DNA from: Bacteroidota bacterium
GTDB lineage: Bacteria > Bacteroidota > Bacteroidia > AKYH767-A > OLB10
Direction: 5' to 3'
DNA: 52,529 nucleotides
Assembly: GCA_018268195.1 (NCBI GenBank)
Contig: JAFDWZ010000014.1
Span: forward strand, 1-52,529
Positions 36,473 to 46,033 of the stretch are shown piece after piece. The first letter of the stretch is position 1, and each line of letters begins with the position of its first letter. The position numbers and the translations under genes were made by a program. The notes below the pieces were generated by a model. The model saw nothing but the letters and a program-made list of their open reading frames with translations. It was not told the DNA's origin and did no database searches.

Positions 36473-37239
36473 GATTGAAACTTTAATTGGTTAACCAAAG
36501 GTAGTTGTTCCTTTTGTAATAAGTGAATTTCTGCATGAAACACATCTGCAAAATGCCTGAACAACTTTTCTTTTACTTCTGCCTCATCACATACCACCCC
36601 TGTTTCTTGCTGCATTGAAGTAACGGATTTATCTTTTATTCCACACGGAACGATGTGATCAAAATATTCAAGTTGTGTATTTACGTTAAGAGCCCAGCCA
36701 TGCATGGTTACCCAACGACTGCATCGCACACCAAATGCACATATTTTCCGAGCCTGTGGTTTTCCTGCATCTATCCACACACCGGTAAGTTTTGGAATAC
36801 GCGATCCTATGATGCCATATTCAGCAATAGTTCTGATGATTACTTCTTCGAGATTTCGCACATAAAGATGAACATCATTAAAAAACAAATCGAGATTGAG
36901 AATCGGGTAACCTACAATTTGCCCCGGACCGTGATAGGTTATGTCGCCACCACGATTGGTTTGCACATAAGTTGCCTCATATTTTCCTAGTTGCTCTCCG
37001 TTTATCAACAAGTGTTCACTCTTACCACTTTTACCTAATGTATAAACGTGAGGGTGTTGGCAGAACAACAGATAATGAGGTGTAGATATTTTTTCTTCTA
37101 AACTGTTATCCCGTGCGCTCAGTTTAATCTGAACAATGTGCTGCAATAATTGCTCCTGAAGTTGCCAGGCGTATTCATAAGAAACCTTTCCTAAATCGTT
37201 ATAAAATATTTTCTGCAATGGATAAAATATAAACCGCAA
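36469..37239 (-). CDS. lipB: Octanoyl-[acyl-carrier-protein]:protein N-octanoyltransferase
   Basis: Transfers octanoate from ACP to lipoyl-domain lysines, the first step of lipoate assembly; LipA, which would complete it, is not in the window. The 256 residues show RGGDITYHGPGQIVGYPI, then ARKICAFGVR with Lys165 and HIVPCGIKDKSVTSM with Cys199. The 34-residue spacing equals that of E. coli Lys135/Cys169, so the acyl-Cys/Lys dyad is intact. An N-terminal extension of about 30 residues relative to E. coli is present. Coupled to the serine hydrolase gene. Confidence 0.94.
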   Translation of the reverse strand: MRFIFYPLQKIFYNDLGKVSYEYAWQLQEQLLQHIVQIKLSARDNSLEEKISTPHYLLFCQHPHVYTLGKSGKSEHLLINGEQLGKYEATYVQTNRGGDITYHGPGQIVGYPILNLDLFFNDVHLYVRNLEEVIIRTIAEYGIIGSRIPKLTGVWIDAGKPQARKICAFGVRCSRWVTMHGWALNVNTQLEYFDHIVPCGIKDKSVTSMQQETGVVCDEAEVKEKLFRHFADVFHAEIHLLQKEQLPLVNQLKFQS

Positions 37240-37276
37240 AGATACTTAAGAAACAGAAAACAAATCCGGAGGTCTG

Positions 37277-37963
37277 CTATCTGCAATAATTTCTTAAAAA
37301 CACAGAGAATACTTTTTTCCACTCCAGTTCAAACACCATTGGTTCGTTTGTTTTAGGATGATGAAATAATAATTCTGTTGCCGCAAGAGCTATTTTTTCG
37401 TTTCCGGTATCAATAGCCGATCCATAAAATTTATCTCCAACAATAGGGTTTTTCTCGAATGCAAGCTGCGCACGGATTTGATGATAGCGCCCGGTAAGCA
37501 GTTCTATCTTCAATAATTTACAGTTTGACAAATCTGTTGCAACTGCTTCATATTTTAATTCACAGAGAGAAAAACCTTCTTTCGATTTTTGTGATATGAT
37601 AGCTTTTTTCTGCTTTACATCTTTTTTAAGATAATGACGCATAACTCCTGAAGTGTGTCTTGGAGATTGTCCAACCAAAGCATGATATAGTTTGCGCACA
37701 GAACGACTTTCAAATTGTTGACCGAGCGAAGTGAGTGCTGCTTTTGTTTTTGCAATCAACAGTAACCCTTCTGTTACTCTGTCAAGACGATGAGGAAAAC
37801 CAATGTAATAGGTCTTATGGTCAGGATATTTTTTCTGAAGATACTGAAGCATCCATTGCTGTACAGACGGATTACCAAATCCATCATCTTCGACCATTAA
37901 CCCTGCCGGCTTATGCAGCACGGCAAGGTAATAGTTTTCGAATATTATTTCAGGCTGTTTCAA
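37277..37963 (-). CDS. RluA-family pseudouridine synthase
   Basis: Isomerises specific uridines in rRNA or tRNA. The 228 residues lack an S4 domain and have the catalytic motif HRLDRVTEGLLLIAKT with its essential Asp, plus LLTGRYHQIRAQLA and a C-terminal LLFHHP element. The Ser/Thr usually following the motif is Glu here (VTEG). It is compact, like RluA/TruC-type members, but the target site cannot be assigned. Lies 10 bases after the metalloprotease stop and may share its transcript. Confidence 0.9.
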   Translation of the reverse strand: MKQPEIIFENYYLAVLHKPAGLMVEDDGFGNPSVQQWMLQYLQKKYPDHKTYYIGFPHRLDRVTEGLLLIAKTKAALTSLGQQFESRSVRKLYHALVGQSPRHTSGVMRHYLKKDVKQKKAIISQKSKEGFSLCELKYEAVATDLSNCKLLKIELLTGRYHQIRAQLAFEKNPIVGDKFYGSAIDTGNEKIALAATELLFHHPKTNEPMVFELEWKKVFSVFLRNYCR

Positions 37964-37972
37964 TTAGTTGTC

Positions 37973-40900
37973 TTATTGTATAATAAATCGTTTACTTAAT
38001 GTAATTCCATCACCATTGATAAAGTTCATCATGTAAACACCGGGACGAATTTTATTTCTTTCAAAACTCAATTGTTTGCTTTGAACATTTTTAATTGAAG
38101 CTACTTTATTTCCGGTTATGTCATACACGTCAATCTGAGCATTATTTATTACTATATCTCCTTCGATATGAATCTCTGCATTATTCAACATAGGATTAGG
38201 GAGTATAGAAATAGAAGCTTCTTCAGAAAGTTCTGTGATTCCGTCAGCAGCCAATCGGCATGAATTTACTTTTACTGCCAGACCAGGTGATAATTTTGAA
38301 CAACCATTGCCAGTTTGTCGAACACGGTAAGAACCGGTTGACGTAGCTGTATAACTCAGTGAAGTTTCACCCTGAATGTCAATACTGTTTTTTGTCCATT
38401 GGTAAGTAGCGCCAGCCCAAGAATTGGTACTCAAAGTAACCTGATCGCCATTACAAAAAGTCAAAGGTCCTGAAGCAGTAATAACAGGAGTAGGATTATT
38501 GATTACACTTACAGTAACTTCATTGGAGGTTACAGGGCAAACACCATTAAGTGAAACTATAACTTTGTATAACCCTTGTGTTCCTGTGCTGTAAGATGCA
38601 TTTGTACCTGTAGGAATCAATACATTATTGCGATACCACTGATAGGTATAAGCAGGATTAGAAGGAGTGTCGAACTGTACTGACTGACCCGCACAAATTA
38701 TTGACGTTCCGGCAGGAGTTACAGATGCTACTACCGTTGCACTATTCACCACTACAGTGTTGGATAATGCATTACCACAAGGTGAAGTCATATAAACAGT
38801 GTAATTACCTGCAGAATTAACAGATAATGTTGCTGAGTTTGCACCTTGAATATCTACTCCGTTTAATTTCCATTGATAGGTAAATCCTGTTCCTGTGCTT
38901 GCTGAAAGTTCAACAGCTGCACCTGAACAAATATAAACAGGTCCTGCAGGAGTTATTGAAGCTGCAAACGTTCCTATTGAAACGGCAATATTATTGGAAA
39001 CTGTAGATCCGCAAGATGCCGTAATCAGACATGTGTAATTCCCTGTTGATGTAGCTGTGTAGCTTGTGCCTGTTGCACCATTAATGTTCACTCCGTCTTT
39101 CTGCCACTGAAGAGCATATCCGGGAATTACATTATCTACATTCATGGTTACTGTTCCGCTGGCCGAACAAATTGTAGTAGGATCGTTGGTGCTGATGTGT
39201 GCTGCAACAGTAGTTGCATTTGTTATACTCACTGAAGTAGATTTAGAACAACCATTGGCTGTCTCAACCACGCGATACCCTCCGGCATCGGTTACCGTTA
39301 ATGTGGATGATGTAGCACCGGGAATATCAACGCTGTTTTTCTGCCACTGATAGGTTACTCCCGAAAACGAATTTGCCGTTAAAACTACATATCCCGGACT
39401 ACAGAAAGTTGTTGGAGTAGTGAAGGTAATTACCGGTACAGGATTGTTGATAACAGAAATCACAATTACATTGGAGTTGCCGGAGCAACTACCGGTTACA
39501 TTGCAAAAATATGTTCCTTGCGAATTTGCAGTATAACTCTGACCTGTGGCTGTGGCCAAAGCTACATTATTTCTATACCATTGATATGCACTTGCACCTG
39601 CAGGAGCTGAAAGAACTACTGAAGAAGCCGCACAAATTGTAGTGCTGCCATTGGCAGTGATTACAGGAGAGCCGGTGCCTAAGCTTAAAATTGTTTGAGG
39701 TGATAATGAAGAACAACCATTTGTTGAAACAAGAACATCATACGTTCCTGAAGCTGTTGCATTATAAGTAAATGCTGTTGCTGAAGGTATCGGACTTCCA
39801 TTAAGTCGCCACTGATAAGTGTATCCTGTACCTGTAGTTGCTGATAATAGTTGTGATGCATTACATGTTGTAACATTACCTGATGGTGTGATTGCAGCAG
39901 TAGGTAATGCATTTACACTTGCGGTTGCTGATGTACTTCCACTGCATCCGTTGGCATTGGTTACCGTTACGGTAAATGTTCCGGCTGTGGTTACACTGAT
40001 GTTTTGTGTTGTAGCTCCTGTTGACCAAAGATAAGTGCTGTAGCCGCTGCCTGCATTCAAAGTAGTGTTGCTGCCTTGGCAGAAGCTTAATGTTCCGCTG
40101 ATGGATGGTGAAGGGTTAGACAACACACTTGTGGTTGCTGATGTACTTCCACTGCATCCGTTGGCATTGGTTACCGTTACGGTAAACGTTCCGGCTGTGG
40201 TTACACTGATGTTTTGTGTTGTAGCTCCTGTTGACCAAAGATAAGTGCTGTAACCGCTGCCTGCATTCAAAGTAGTGTTGCTGCCTTGGCAGAAGCTTAA
40301 TGTTCCGCTGATGGATGGTGAGGGATTGGTACTGATTGTAATGTTTGAACCGTTATCACTACCTGTAACTGCTGGATTAGAGCTAATCACTCTTATACGA
40401 TATCCACTACCTGCCGAAGTACCGGCAGGAATTGTGCATGAAATTACTCCTGCATTGGTAGCGTTCAATGTTCCAATAGTTATTGGACTGGAGAATGATC
40501 CACTTGCATTGGAAAGTTGCGCTGTGAAAATATTTCCAGAATTAGCTGATGCATCTGTAGTAAAGGAAACATTAAGTGATGCGCCAGCACAGTATGTCAA
40601 AGGAGATATTGTTGAAGTAGTTATTGTAGTTAAGCCTACCGATTGAGTGATGGTAAAATTCACATTGCTGATATCGAAAAAGATATTTCCTACTGCTTCC
40701 ACTTTTATACGTGCTGTTGTGGTTGCAACATTTGGAACTGTGATAGTTTGGCTACCGTCATTAGGTGTGCTTGCCAAAATCACAGTAGGGTATGTATAAC
40801 CCCCATCTGTACTTAATGATATTTTTACGTTAGCCGTATTGATACCGCTGCCGGTTGTTCCACTCACATTCCAGGTAACCGTTTGGGTACTGCCTCCAGC

Positions 40901-42607
40901 CCATGTCACTGCTGTGTTAGGAGCAGTTACCGCAAAAGCTCCTCCTGAATTTACTACACTGATGTTAAGTGTTGTGTCAGGATGCATTACTCCTCCTCCA
41001 CCTGAACGATTGTCGCGCGCAGTTAACCTGAATCTTAATGTTCGTGCCTGATTAGGTAACAACTCTCCAACTGTTGTAGTGTTGTTAACCACATCTGACA
41101 TTTGCGGGAATGTGCGTGAAGGTGATAAGGTAGGTTCAAATGGTCTGAATTGTGGAGCAGTGGTTGACTGAACATTCCATGCTCCGGCAGAGCCTAAATC
41201 ATATTCTTCCCAACTGTAATAAACAGGATCGTTATCAGCATCTGTAGCAGCTCCGGTAAGTACAAAAGGTGTACTGATAGGAATACTATAGGTACTACCC
41301 ATACTGGTTACCACAGGAGGATTATTTCCTGTACTTGTGTTTACAGGACAGCTGTTTCCGTTTCCTGTGGTAGTATAAATATTAATCTCATCGTAACTCT
41401 TGGTATGGAAATAAGCAATGCTGTGTGCGGCTAAATTATCTGTACCACAAATTCCGGCATAAGCCATAATCGTTATACCACTTCCCGGTTCGTACGCTGC
41501 TGTAGATGCACGATTTCCACTACAGCTTCCTGTAGTACTGTTGAAAGTGTGATTTCCTCCGAATTGATGTCCCATTTCATGAGCTACATAGTCAATGTCA
41601 AATGCATCACCTGTAGGGGCTGGACTTCCCGTTACCCCTTTTGCTTTGCTGCCTGAAGTACAAATAACACCAAGATAAGCAACACCTCCACCACCTGTAC
41701 TCACTACGTGACCAATATCGTAATTTGCTGAACCAATCACATTATCCACATTTGTCTGATTTTGTCCAAGCATGGTTGAACCATTATTGTTGGTATAAGG
41801 GTCGGTTGAAGAGTTGGTATAAATTAATAAATTATTATTTGCAATCAACACCAGTCTTATACTGTTCTCAGTTTCATAAACTCCATTCACACGATTTACA
41901 GTTGTTGCCATTCCTGCTGCGGCACCTGCAACGGTTCCACCATAATAAGCAGCATACTCCCCTGTACATGCCAGAGCAAGACGATAAGTTCGCAGTTGGG
42001 TACCACTTGAACGTTGCGCCTGTGTGCTTTGTGGTATGCTATTTAATCCGGATTGTATATTATCAAATTCGCAAACGAACGATGATAAACGCATCAAGTC
42101 TTTTTTATTATAACAGATATATTCAGTAGTAGTATTTTTATTGTAAGTATCAATAAACACACTTCCTTCAGGCGACAATGTCATGGCATGAAAACCCAGC
42201 TGAGTTACGTCTAATTTAATTGTTGCCGAAGCATCATCAATACCCTGTCCGGTATAAGTTTTTATAGCCGGAAACTTAGCAGCAAGATCAGGATGCATCA
42301 TTGCATATTCAAAAATCTGAAATCGTTTAAAACTGCCGTCAGGCATGGGCATTTCAAACAACAATCCGTTTTTAAGCATAGCTGTCTGAGCTGGCTCTTT
42401 TGGTGCTGTTGCCAAATACTGACGCATCTGATTCAAATCCAGACGCAGTGCCCTGAATTTACTTGGTACGGTGTAACGCTCTCCTGTTGCTTTAATATCG
42501 GCTTCGGAAATATCCTTCCATAAGCCTCGGGAGTCTGATGCCTTTACGCATGAAACAGTTAGCAGAGTAATGATACATACTCTGAAAAAACTAGAAATGT
42601 AATTCAT
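37973..42607 (-). CDS. Secreted M12B (reprolysin-like) metalloprotease with Ig/PKD-like repeats and T9SS type A domain
   Basis: From the ATG at 42607 it has 1544 residues; the frame to 42703 only adds a spurious leader. Order: signal peptide (about 1-23), propeptide-like region (to about 190), metalloprotease domain with zinc motif HEMGHQFGGNH (His343, His347, His353) and Met-turn IMAYAGICG. A fibronectin-like and a beta-sandwich region follow (about 430-800), then about eight to nine 70-80-residue Ig/PKD-like domains with YQW(Q/Y)-type cores. The type A sorting domain (ISILPNPMLNNAEIHI ... GVYMMNFINGDG ... KRFIIQ) ends the protein. It is therefore exported by the type IX system and anchored or released at the surface. 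Probably degrades extracellular protein. Confidence 0.93.
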   Translation of the reverse strand: MNYISSFFRVCIITLLTVSCVKASDSRGLWKDISEADIKATGERYTVPSKFRALRLDLNQMRQYLATAPKEPAQTAMLKNGLLFEMPMPDGSFKRFQIFEYAMMHPDLAAKFPAIKTYTGQGIDDASATIKLDVTQLGFHAMTLSPEGSVFIDTYNKNTTTEYICYNKKDLMRLSSFVCEFDNIQSGLNSIPQSTQAQRSSGTQLRTYRLALACTGEYAAYYGGTVAGAAAGMATTVNRVNGVYETENSIRLVLIANNNLLIYTNSSTDPYTNNNGSTMLGQNQTNVDNVIGSANYDIGHVVSTGGGGVAYLGVICTSGSKAKGVTGSPAPTGDAFDIDYVAHEMGHQFGGNHTFNSTTGSCSGNRASTAAYEPGSGITIMAYAGICGTDNLAAHSIAYFHTKSYDEINIYTTTGNGNSCPVNTSTGNNPPVVTSMGSTYSIPISTPFVLTGAATDADNDPVYYSWEEYDLGSAGAWNVQSTTAPQFRPFEPTLSPSRTFPQMSDVVNNTTTVGELLPNQARTLRFRLTARDNRSGGGGVMHPDTTLNISVVNSGGAFAVTAPNTAVTWAGGSTQTVTWNVSGTTGSGINTANVKISLSTDGGYTYPTVILASTPNDGSQTITVPNVATTTARIKVEAVGNIFFDISNVNFTITQSVGLTTITTSTISPLTYCAGASLNVSFTTDASANSGNIFTAQLSNASGSFSSPITIGTLNATNAGVISCTIPAGTSAGSGYRIRVISSNPAVTGSDNGSNITISTNPSPSISGTLSFCQGSNTTLNAGSGYSTYLWSTGATTQNISVTTAGTFTVTVTNANGCSGSTSATTSVLSNPSPSISGTLSFCQGSNTTLNAGSGYSTYLWSTGATTQNISVTTAGTFTVTVTNANGCSGSTSATASVNALPTAAITPSGNVTTCNASQLLSATTGTGYTYQWRLNGSPIPSATAFTYNATASGTYDVLVSTNGCSSLSPQTILSLGTGSPVITANGSTTICAASSVVLSAPAGASAYQWYRNNVALATATGQSYTANSQGTYFCNVTGSCSGNSNVIVISVINNPVPVITFTTPTTFCSPGYVVLTANSFSGVTYQWQKNSVDIPGATSSTLTVTDAGGYRVVETANGCSKSTSVSITNATTVAAHISTNDPTTICSASGTVTMNVDNVIPGYALQWQKDGVNINGATGTSYTATSTGNYTCLITASCGSTVSNNIAVSIGTFAASITPAGPVYICSGAAVELSASTGTGFTYQWKLNGVDIQGANSATLSVNSAGNYTVYMTSPCGNALSNTVVVNSATVVASVTPAGTSIICAGQSVQFDTPSNPAYTYQWYRNNVLIPTGTNASYSTGTQGLYKVIVSLNGVCPVTSNEVTVSVINNPTPVITASGPLTFCNGDQVTLSTNSWAGATYQWTKNSIDIQGETSLSYTATSTGSYRVRQTGNGCSKLSPGLAVKVNSCRLAADGITELSEEASISILPNPMLNNAEIHIEGDIVINNAQIDVYDITGNKVASIKNVQSKQLSFERNKIRPGVYMMNFINGDGITLSKRFIIQ
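39923..40321 (-). repeat. 210-bp tandem duplication encoding two identical domains
   Basis: 39923-40111 and 40133-40321 agree at 187 of 189 positions; both differences are silent. Each copy encodes one 70-residue domain (from NPSPSISGTLSFCQGSNTTL to NANGCSGSTSAT). The neighbouring domains are far more diverged, so this is a recent in-frame duplication or conversion. Confidence 0.92.
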
Positions 42608-42721
42608 TTTGAATTTTGATTTTGGTGTTACTTGTATAGAAAAGTTGCAAATTACAAAGAAGAAAAAAGCCGTATAATAAAGAGTAATAACTGCACTATA
42701 CAATGCACAATTAAAACTTAC

Positions 42722-43528
42722 TTATCTCCATGCTTTCACAATAAGTCCGGTACCTGTCGGGTGGTTTCCATTGGTATCTGCATAATTGAGTAAATAACAA
42801 ATCGGGTAAACCAACAGATAATAAAAAGGCAAAACGATAAAAAACAGTTTAGAAACCCCTAACATGGAGATTGGATACTTCATGGACAATCGCCATGAAA
42901 TTTTCCCCGGAGCACCATAACTGTAACGTGCTTCCACGCGGCTGAACCCTGCACGTAAAAGTTTTTGTTCGATATCTTTTATATTATATCCGTCACGAAC
43001 ATGCTCTTCAATAAAAGAAGTATCTCCACCTTCATGAACATCACTACCTCCTTGGTCACTGGGTGTTGATATTATCAGCATACCTCCTTTTTTCAGGGAT
43101 GCAACGTAATTAGAAAACACCTGTTCATCTTCGAGAATATGTTCCATCACATCTACACAAACCACCAGATTATAGGTGTCAGGTTTTTTATAAACGGTGA
43201 GGTCTTCTACTCCGAATAATACATTGTTATATCCTATCGCTTTGAAAAAGTTGTTACAGTCGCGTACCTGCTCATCCTTCACATCAACGGCATAAATTCT
43301 CAGATTAGCGTTTTTACGTGCCAACCAATACGTGTACTGACCGAATCCCGCTCCTGCATCCAACACTTCTGCGCCTTGGCTATGCTGACGAATCCAGGGT
43401 TTAAGCTCCTTGTGAATGTGCCATGCTCTGAGCAATAATAAATCAAGCAGACGGTAAAAAATTTTTCTTAAAAACGGAGTTTTATTAAAAACATCGCCCA
43501 ATGAGCGCTTAATAGGATCGTAATGCAT
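42722..43528 (-). CDS. SAM-dependent methyltransferase
   Basis: Class I methyltransferase of 268 residues with motif I LDAGAGFGQYTYWLA (about 57-71), acidic VDVKDEQ after strand 2, VCVDVMEHILED (motif II) and GGMLIISTPSD (motif III). A hydrophobic C-terminal region (KLFFIVLPFYYLLVYPICYLL) suggests membrane association. Related to UbiG/MT11 enzymes but no substrate can be inferred. It begins 9 bases after the rbfA stop, so it is co-transcribed with rbfA. Confidence 0.85.
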   Translation of the reverse strand: MHYDPIKRSLGDVFNKTPFLRKIFYRLLDLLLLRAWHIHKELKPWIRQHSQGAEVLDAGAGFGQYTYWLARKNANLRIYAVDVKDEQVRDCNNFFKAIGYNNVLFGVEDLTVYKKPDTYNLVVCVDVMEHILEDEQVFSNYVASLKKGGMLIISTPSDQGGSDVHEGGDTSFIEEHVRDGYNIKDIEQKLLRAGFSRVEARYSYGAPGKISWRLSMKYPISMLGVSKLFFIVLPFYYLLVYPICYLLNYADTNGNHPTGTGLIVKAWR

Positions 43529-43537
43529 CTACTTGAG

Positions 43538-43903
43538 TTATTCTTCCTTGGTATCGCCTTTATGAATTTCTTTAAATAGTTTTTCCATCTGATCCACATA
43601 ATCCAGGCTTTCATCGTTGAAAAACTTTAACTCCGGAATGTGCCTGATTTGATTTTTAATTCTATTTCCTAATCTTCTTCTGATATCATGCATATGCAGA
43701 TTCATGTGGTCAATCACCTGCTGTGCATTTTTCTGTCTGAATAAACTTAACCGGATATAAGCAACCCCCAGATCCGGTGTTACCCTCACCCCGGTGACGG
43801 TAACAAAGGCATTTCCGTAAATATCTTTCCCTTCATGCTGAAACAATTCACTGACTTCCTTCTGAATCATTCGCGAAATTTTCAGCTGTCTTGTGCTATC
43901 CAT
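43538..43903 (-). CDS. rbfA: Ribosome-binding factor A
   Basis: Cold-shock and 30S-maturation factor that binds the pre-30S near helix 1 of 16S rRNA. The 121 residues match the KH-type fold of RbfA: N-terminal TRQLKISRMIQKEVSELFQ, then VTVTGVRVTPDLGVAYIRLS with the RVTPDL motif, and HIPELKFFNDESLDYVDQME near the end. Length is usual. Located between the coiled-coil secreted protein (19-base gap) and the methyltransferase. Confidence 0.94.
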   Translation of the reverse strand: MDSTRQLKISRMIQKEVSELFQHEGKDIYGNAFVTVTGVRVTPDLGVAYIRLSLFRQKNAQQVIDHMNLHMHDIRRRLGNRIKNQIRHIPELKFFNDESLDYVDQMEKLFKEIHKGDTKEE

Positions 43904-43922
43904 GATTCTGTTTTCTTACAGG

Positions 43923-44597
43923 TTACTTTATTCCCTCAATCTGGCTATTCAACAATTGAATAGTTGTTCGCTGTGCATCTATTTCTGATTTTTTCTTACT
44001 CAAATCCGATTCGCCTTTCTCAATATCTTTTTCGGCCTTGCTGATTTTATCCTTATAACTTTCTATATCACTCTTGAGTGATTTAATACTTTTCTCCTGA
44101 CTTTCTCTATCGGATTCTAAACGAGAGAGCACTTTTTCAGCATCTTTCTTTTTGTCCGCAACAGGCGCTTTGGTTGTTTCAATTGCAAAGTTCTTAACCA
44201 ATCCTTCTGCCGAAGAGTATTTTGCTGCATCGCCAGATGATGTTAAATAGGCTCCCCCCAAATCAAAGGCTACCATTAATTTCACTGACTGGTCAGCTTT
44301 ATTTTCTTCGAAACGGGCATAAATGTCAACCGGATTGTTGCCCCAATCTTTAATGAGAACATTATCACCAAAAATTTCACCGCTTTTATCTGCTTTTATC
44401 TTTTCATTCTTATACGATTTCAAAAAGGATTTCCATTTATCCATTACAGTGCTCATTGAGTTGTTATACACCATGGTTACCAAAGCAGGTTGCTGGCCGT
44501 TTAAAAAAAGTACATTTTGCTCCGTAACGTTGATATTCTGAGCTTGAGTAGTAATGAAAATTCCGCTTGATAATGCTAATAAAAGTAATCGTTTCAT
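43923..44597 (-). CDS. Secreted protein with C-terminal coiled coil, unrecognised
   Basis: From the ATG at 44597 (MKRLLLLALSSGIFITTQAQ signal peptide) it has 224 residues. The N-terminal about 125 residues form a globular part (LNGQQPALVTMVYNNSMSTV, IYARFEENKADQSVKLMVAF). The C-terminal about 80 residues are an unbroken coiled coil (ESDRESQEKSIKSLKSDIES onward), ending LLNSQIEGIK. A longer start at 44615 would remove nothing essential but lengthens the signal. Not recognised as a named family. Promoter just upstream is good, so it leads an operon into rbfA and the methyltransferase. Confidence 0.75.
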   Translation of the reverse strand: MKRLLLLALSSGIFITTQAQNINVTEQNVLFLNGQQPALVTMVYNNSMSTVMDKWKSFLKSYKNEKIKADKSGEIFGDNVLIKDWGNNPVDIYARFEENKADQSVKLMVAFDLGGAYLTSSGDAAKYSSAEGLVKNFAIETTKAPVADKKKDAEKVLSRLESDRESQEKSIKSLKSDIESYKDKISKAEKDIEKGESDLSKKKSEIDAQRTTIQLLNSQIEGIK

Positions 44598-44625
44598 AAT
44601 TTTAATATTTTTCATTCTGATGTCA

Positions 44626-44654
44626 CAAAGATATGGTTTTATTGGCTTAGACAA
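44626..44654 (-). promoter_or_regulatory. Putative promoter for the coiled-coil/rbfA/methyltransferase operon
   Basis: TATCTTTG (44633-44626, minus) matches TAnnTTTG and TTG (44654-44652) lies 18 bases upstream. Leader to the 44597 ATG would be about 25 bases. Confidence 0.5.
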
Positions 44655-44720
44655 TAACATAGCCGACTCCTACAATAGCATAGCAAATTTAATTGCTCTG
44701 TTAAGAGTTTGAAATTGTTT

Positions 44721-45998
44721 TTAATCAGGATTCTGAACTTTCAGCCTAACCTGCTCAATCTTATTACCGCTTACGGCTTCTATCGTTAAATGATAACTTC
44801 CTACAACCAGTTGCTGACGCAAATGGGGAATATCCTCCAGGTGATATAATATCAATCCCGACAGGGTAGTGTATTCATCCGACTCAGGTAACTCGAGGTT
44901 ATACTTCTTATTCAGAAAATCAATCTCCAGTCTGCCTGCAAATAAAAATTCCGTATCAGAAATTTTTTTCTCATAATGTTCATCCACGTCATGTTCATCG
45001 TTTATCTCTCCAAAAATCTCTTCCATAATATCTTCTACCGTCACCATTCCGGAAGTTGAACCAAACTCATCCACTATAATAGCTGCACTTCGATGGTTTG
45101 CGGTAAAATGACTCAACAGCTGCCGTGCAGGCAAAGTTTCGGGAAAAATAGAAACAGGAAGTAATACCGACATAATATCTTTGGGATGTTTAAACATCTC
45201 ATAGCTGTGCACAAATCCGATAATATTATCTTTTGTTCCCTGATAAATCATAATCTTTGACAACCCTGTTTCAACAAATTTTTTACGCAGTGCTTCTACC
45301 GAATCCATCACGTTCATGGATATGATTTCATTCCTCGGAATCATACATTGTCGTAGTTTTAAGCTGTCGAAATCGAGTGCATTCTGAAACATCTGTATCT
45401 CTTTATTAAACTCGCCTTTACCTCCTGATTTTTCGCTTATTTCATCAATAAAATTATCTAGGTCAACACGGCCAAATCCTGATATCTCTTCTGAAAAATC
45501 TACTTTAAAAATTTTGTTCAGCAAAAAGTGTGAAATCTTAAGTATGAGCCAAACTACCGGAAAAAGTATGATATAACTCAACCATAAAAAGCCACTAAAT
45601 AAAGTTAATGTTTCATTAGGGTTGATACTAAATAAAATTTTAGGCAGAAACTCTCCTGCAAGAAGCAGAAAAAAAGTAGTAATGATGGTTTCTATAACGA
45701 GTGTTCCTGCTTCGCTATTGAAACGTTCGGGCAACCAAAGTCCCAGCCACGGTCTTAGAAGTTCACTCATATAGGTTCCGTAGATAACGAGAGAAATATT
45801 CAGTCCTACCAGAATGGTGCAGATAAACCGAGATGGAGAGCGGCTGAAGAAAGATAAAATTTTACCGCTCCATTTACCTTGTTTGCTTTCCAGTTCAATT
45901 TTAAATTTATTACTCGACAAATAAGCAATTTCAATACCTGAATAAAATGCTACAAAGGCAAGCGAGGATAAAATAACGGGAAGGTATTCTGTATTCAT
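44721..45998 (-). CDS. CNNM/CorC-family membrane protein with CBS pair
   Basis: Hemolysin-type integral membrane protein of 425 residues, proposed in the family to handle Mg or other divalent cations. Order: DUF21/CNNM region with about four helices (1-180, FYSGIEIAYLSSNKFKIELE), two CBS domains (about 200-330, QCMIPRNEIISMNVMDSVEA and GMVTVEDIMEEIFGEINDEH) and a CorC_HlyC domain (to 425). Gliding protein GldE belongs to this superfamily, but the usual gldD/ssb neighbours are missing, so the specific name is not given. Directly downstream of lptC and a small membrane gene (35-base gap). Confidence 0.9.
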   Translation of the reverse strand: MNTEYLPVILSSLAFVAFYSGIEIAYLSSNKFKIELESKQGKWSGKILSFFSRSPSRFICTILVGLNISLVIYGTYMSELLRPWLGLWLPERFNSEAGTLVIETIITTFFLLLAGEFLPKILFSINPNETLTLFSGFLWLSYIILFPVVWLILKISHFLLNKIFKVDFSEEISGFGRVDLDNFIDEISEKSGGKGEFNKEIQMFQNALDFDSLKLRQCMIPRNEIISMNVMDSVEALRKKFVETGLSKIMIYQGTKDNIIGFVHSYEMFKHPKDIMSVLLPVSIFPETLPARQLLSHFTANHRSAAIIVDEFGSTSGMVTVEDIMEEIFGEINDEHDVDEHYEKKISDTEFLFAGRLEIDFLNKKYNLELPESDEYTTLSGLILYHLEDIPHLRQQLVVGSYHLTIEAVSGNKIEQVRLKVQNPD

Positions 45999-46033
45999 TT
46001 ATAATAGTGTTCGCAACATTGCTGTCGGAAAAA

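Noticed and set aside
44721..45998. Naming the CorC-like gene gldE
   Set aside because: The domain order fits but the usual gldD/ssb neighbourhood is missing and other CorC paralogues look alike.
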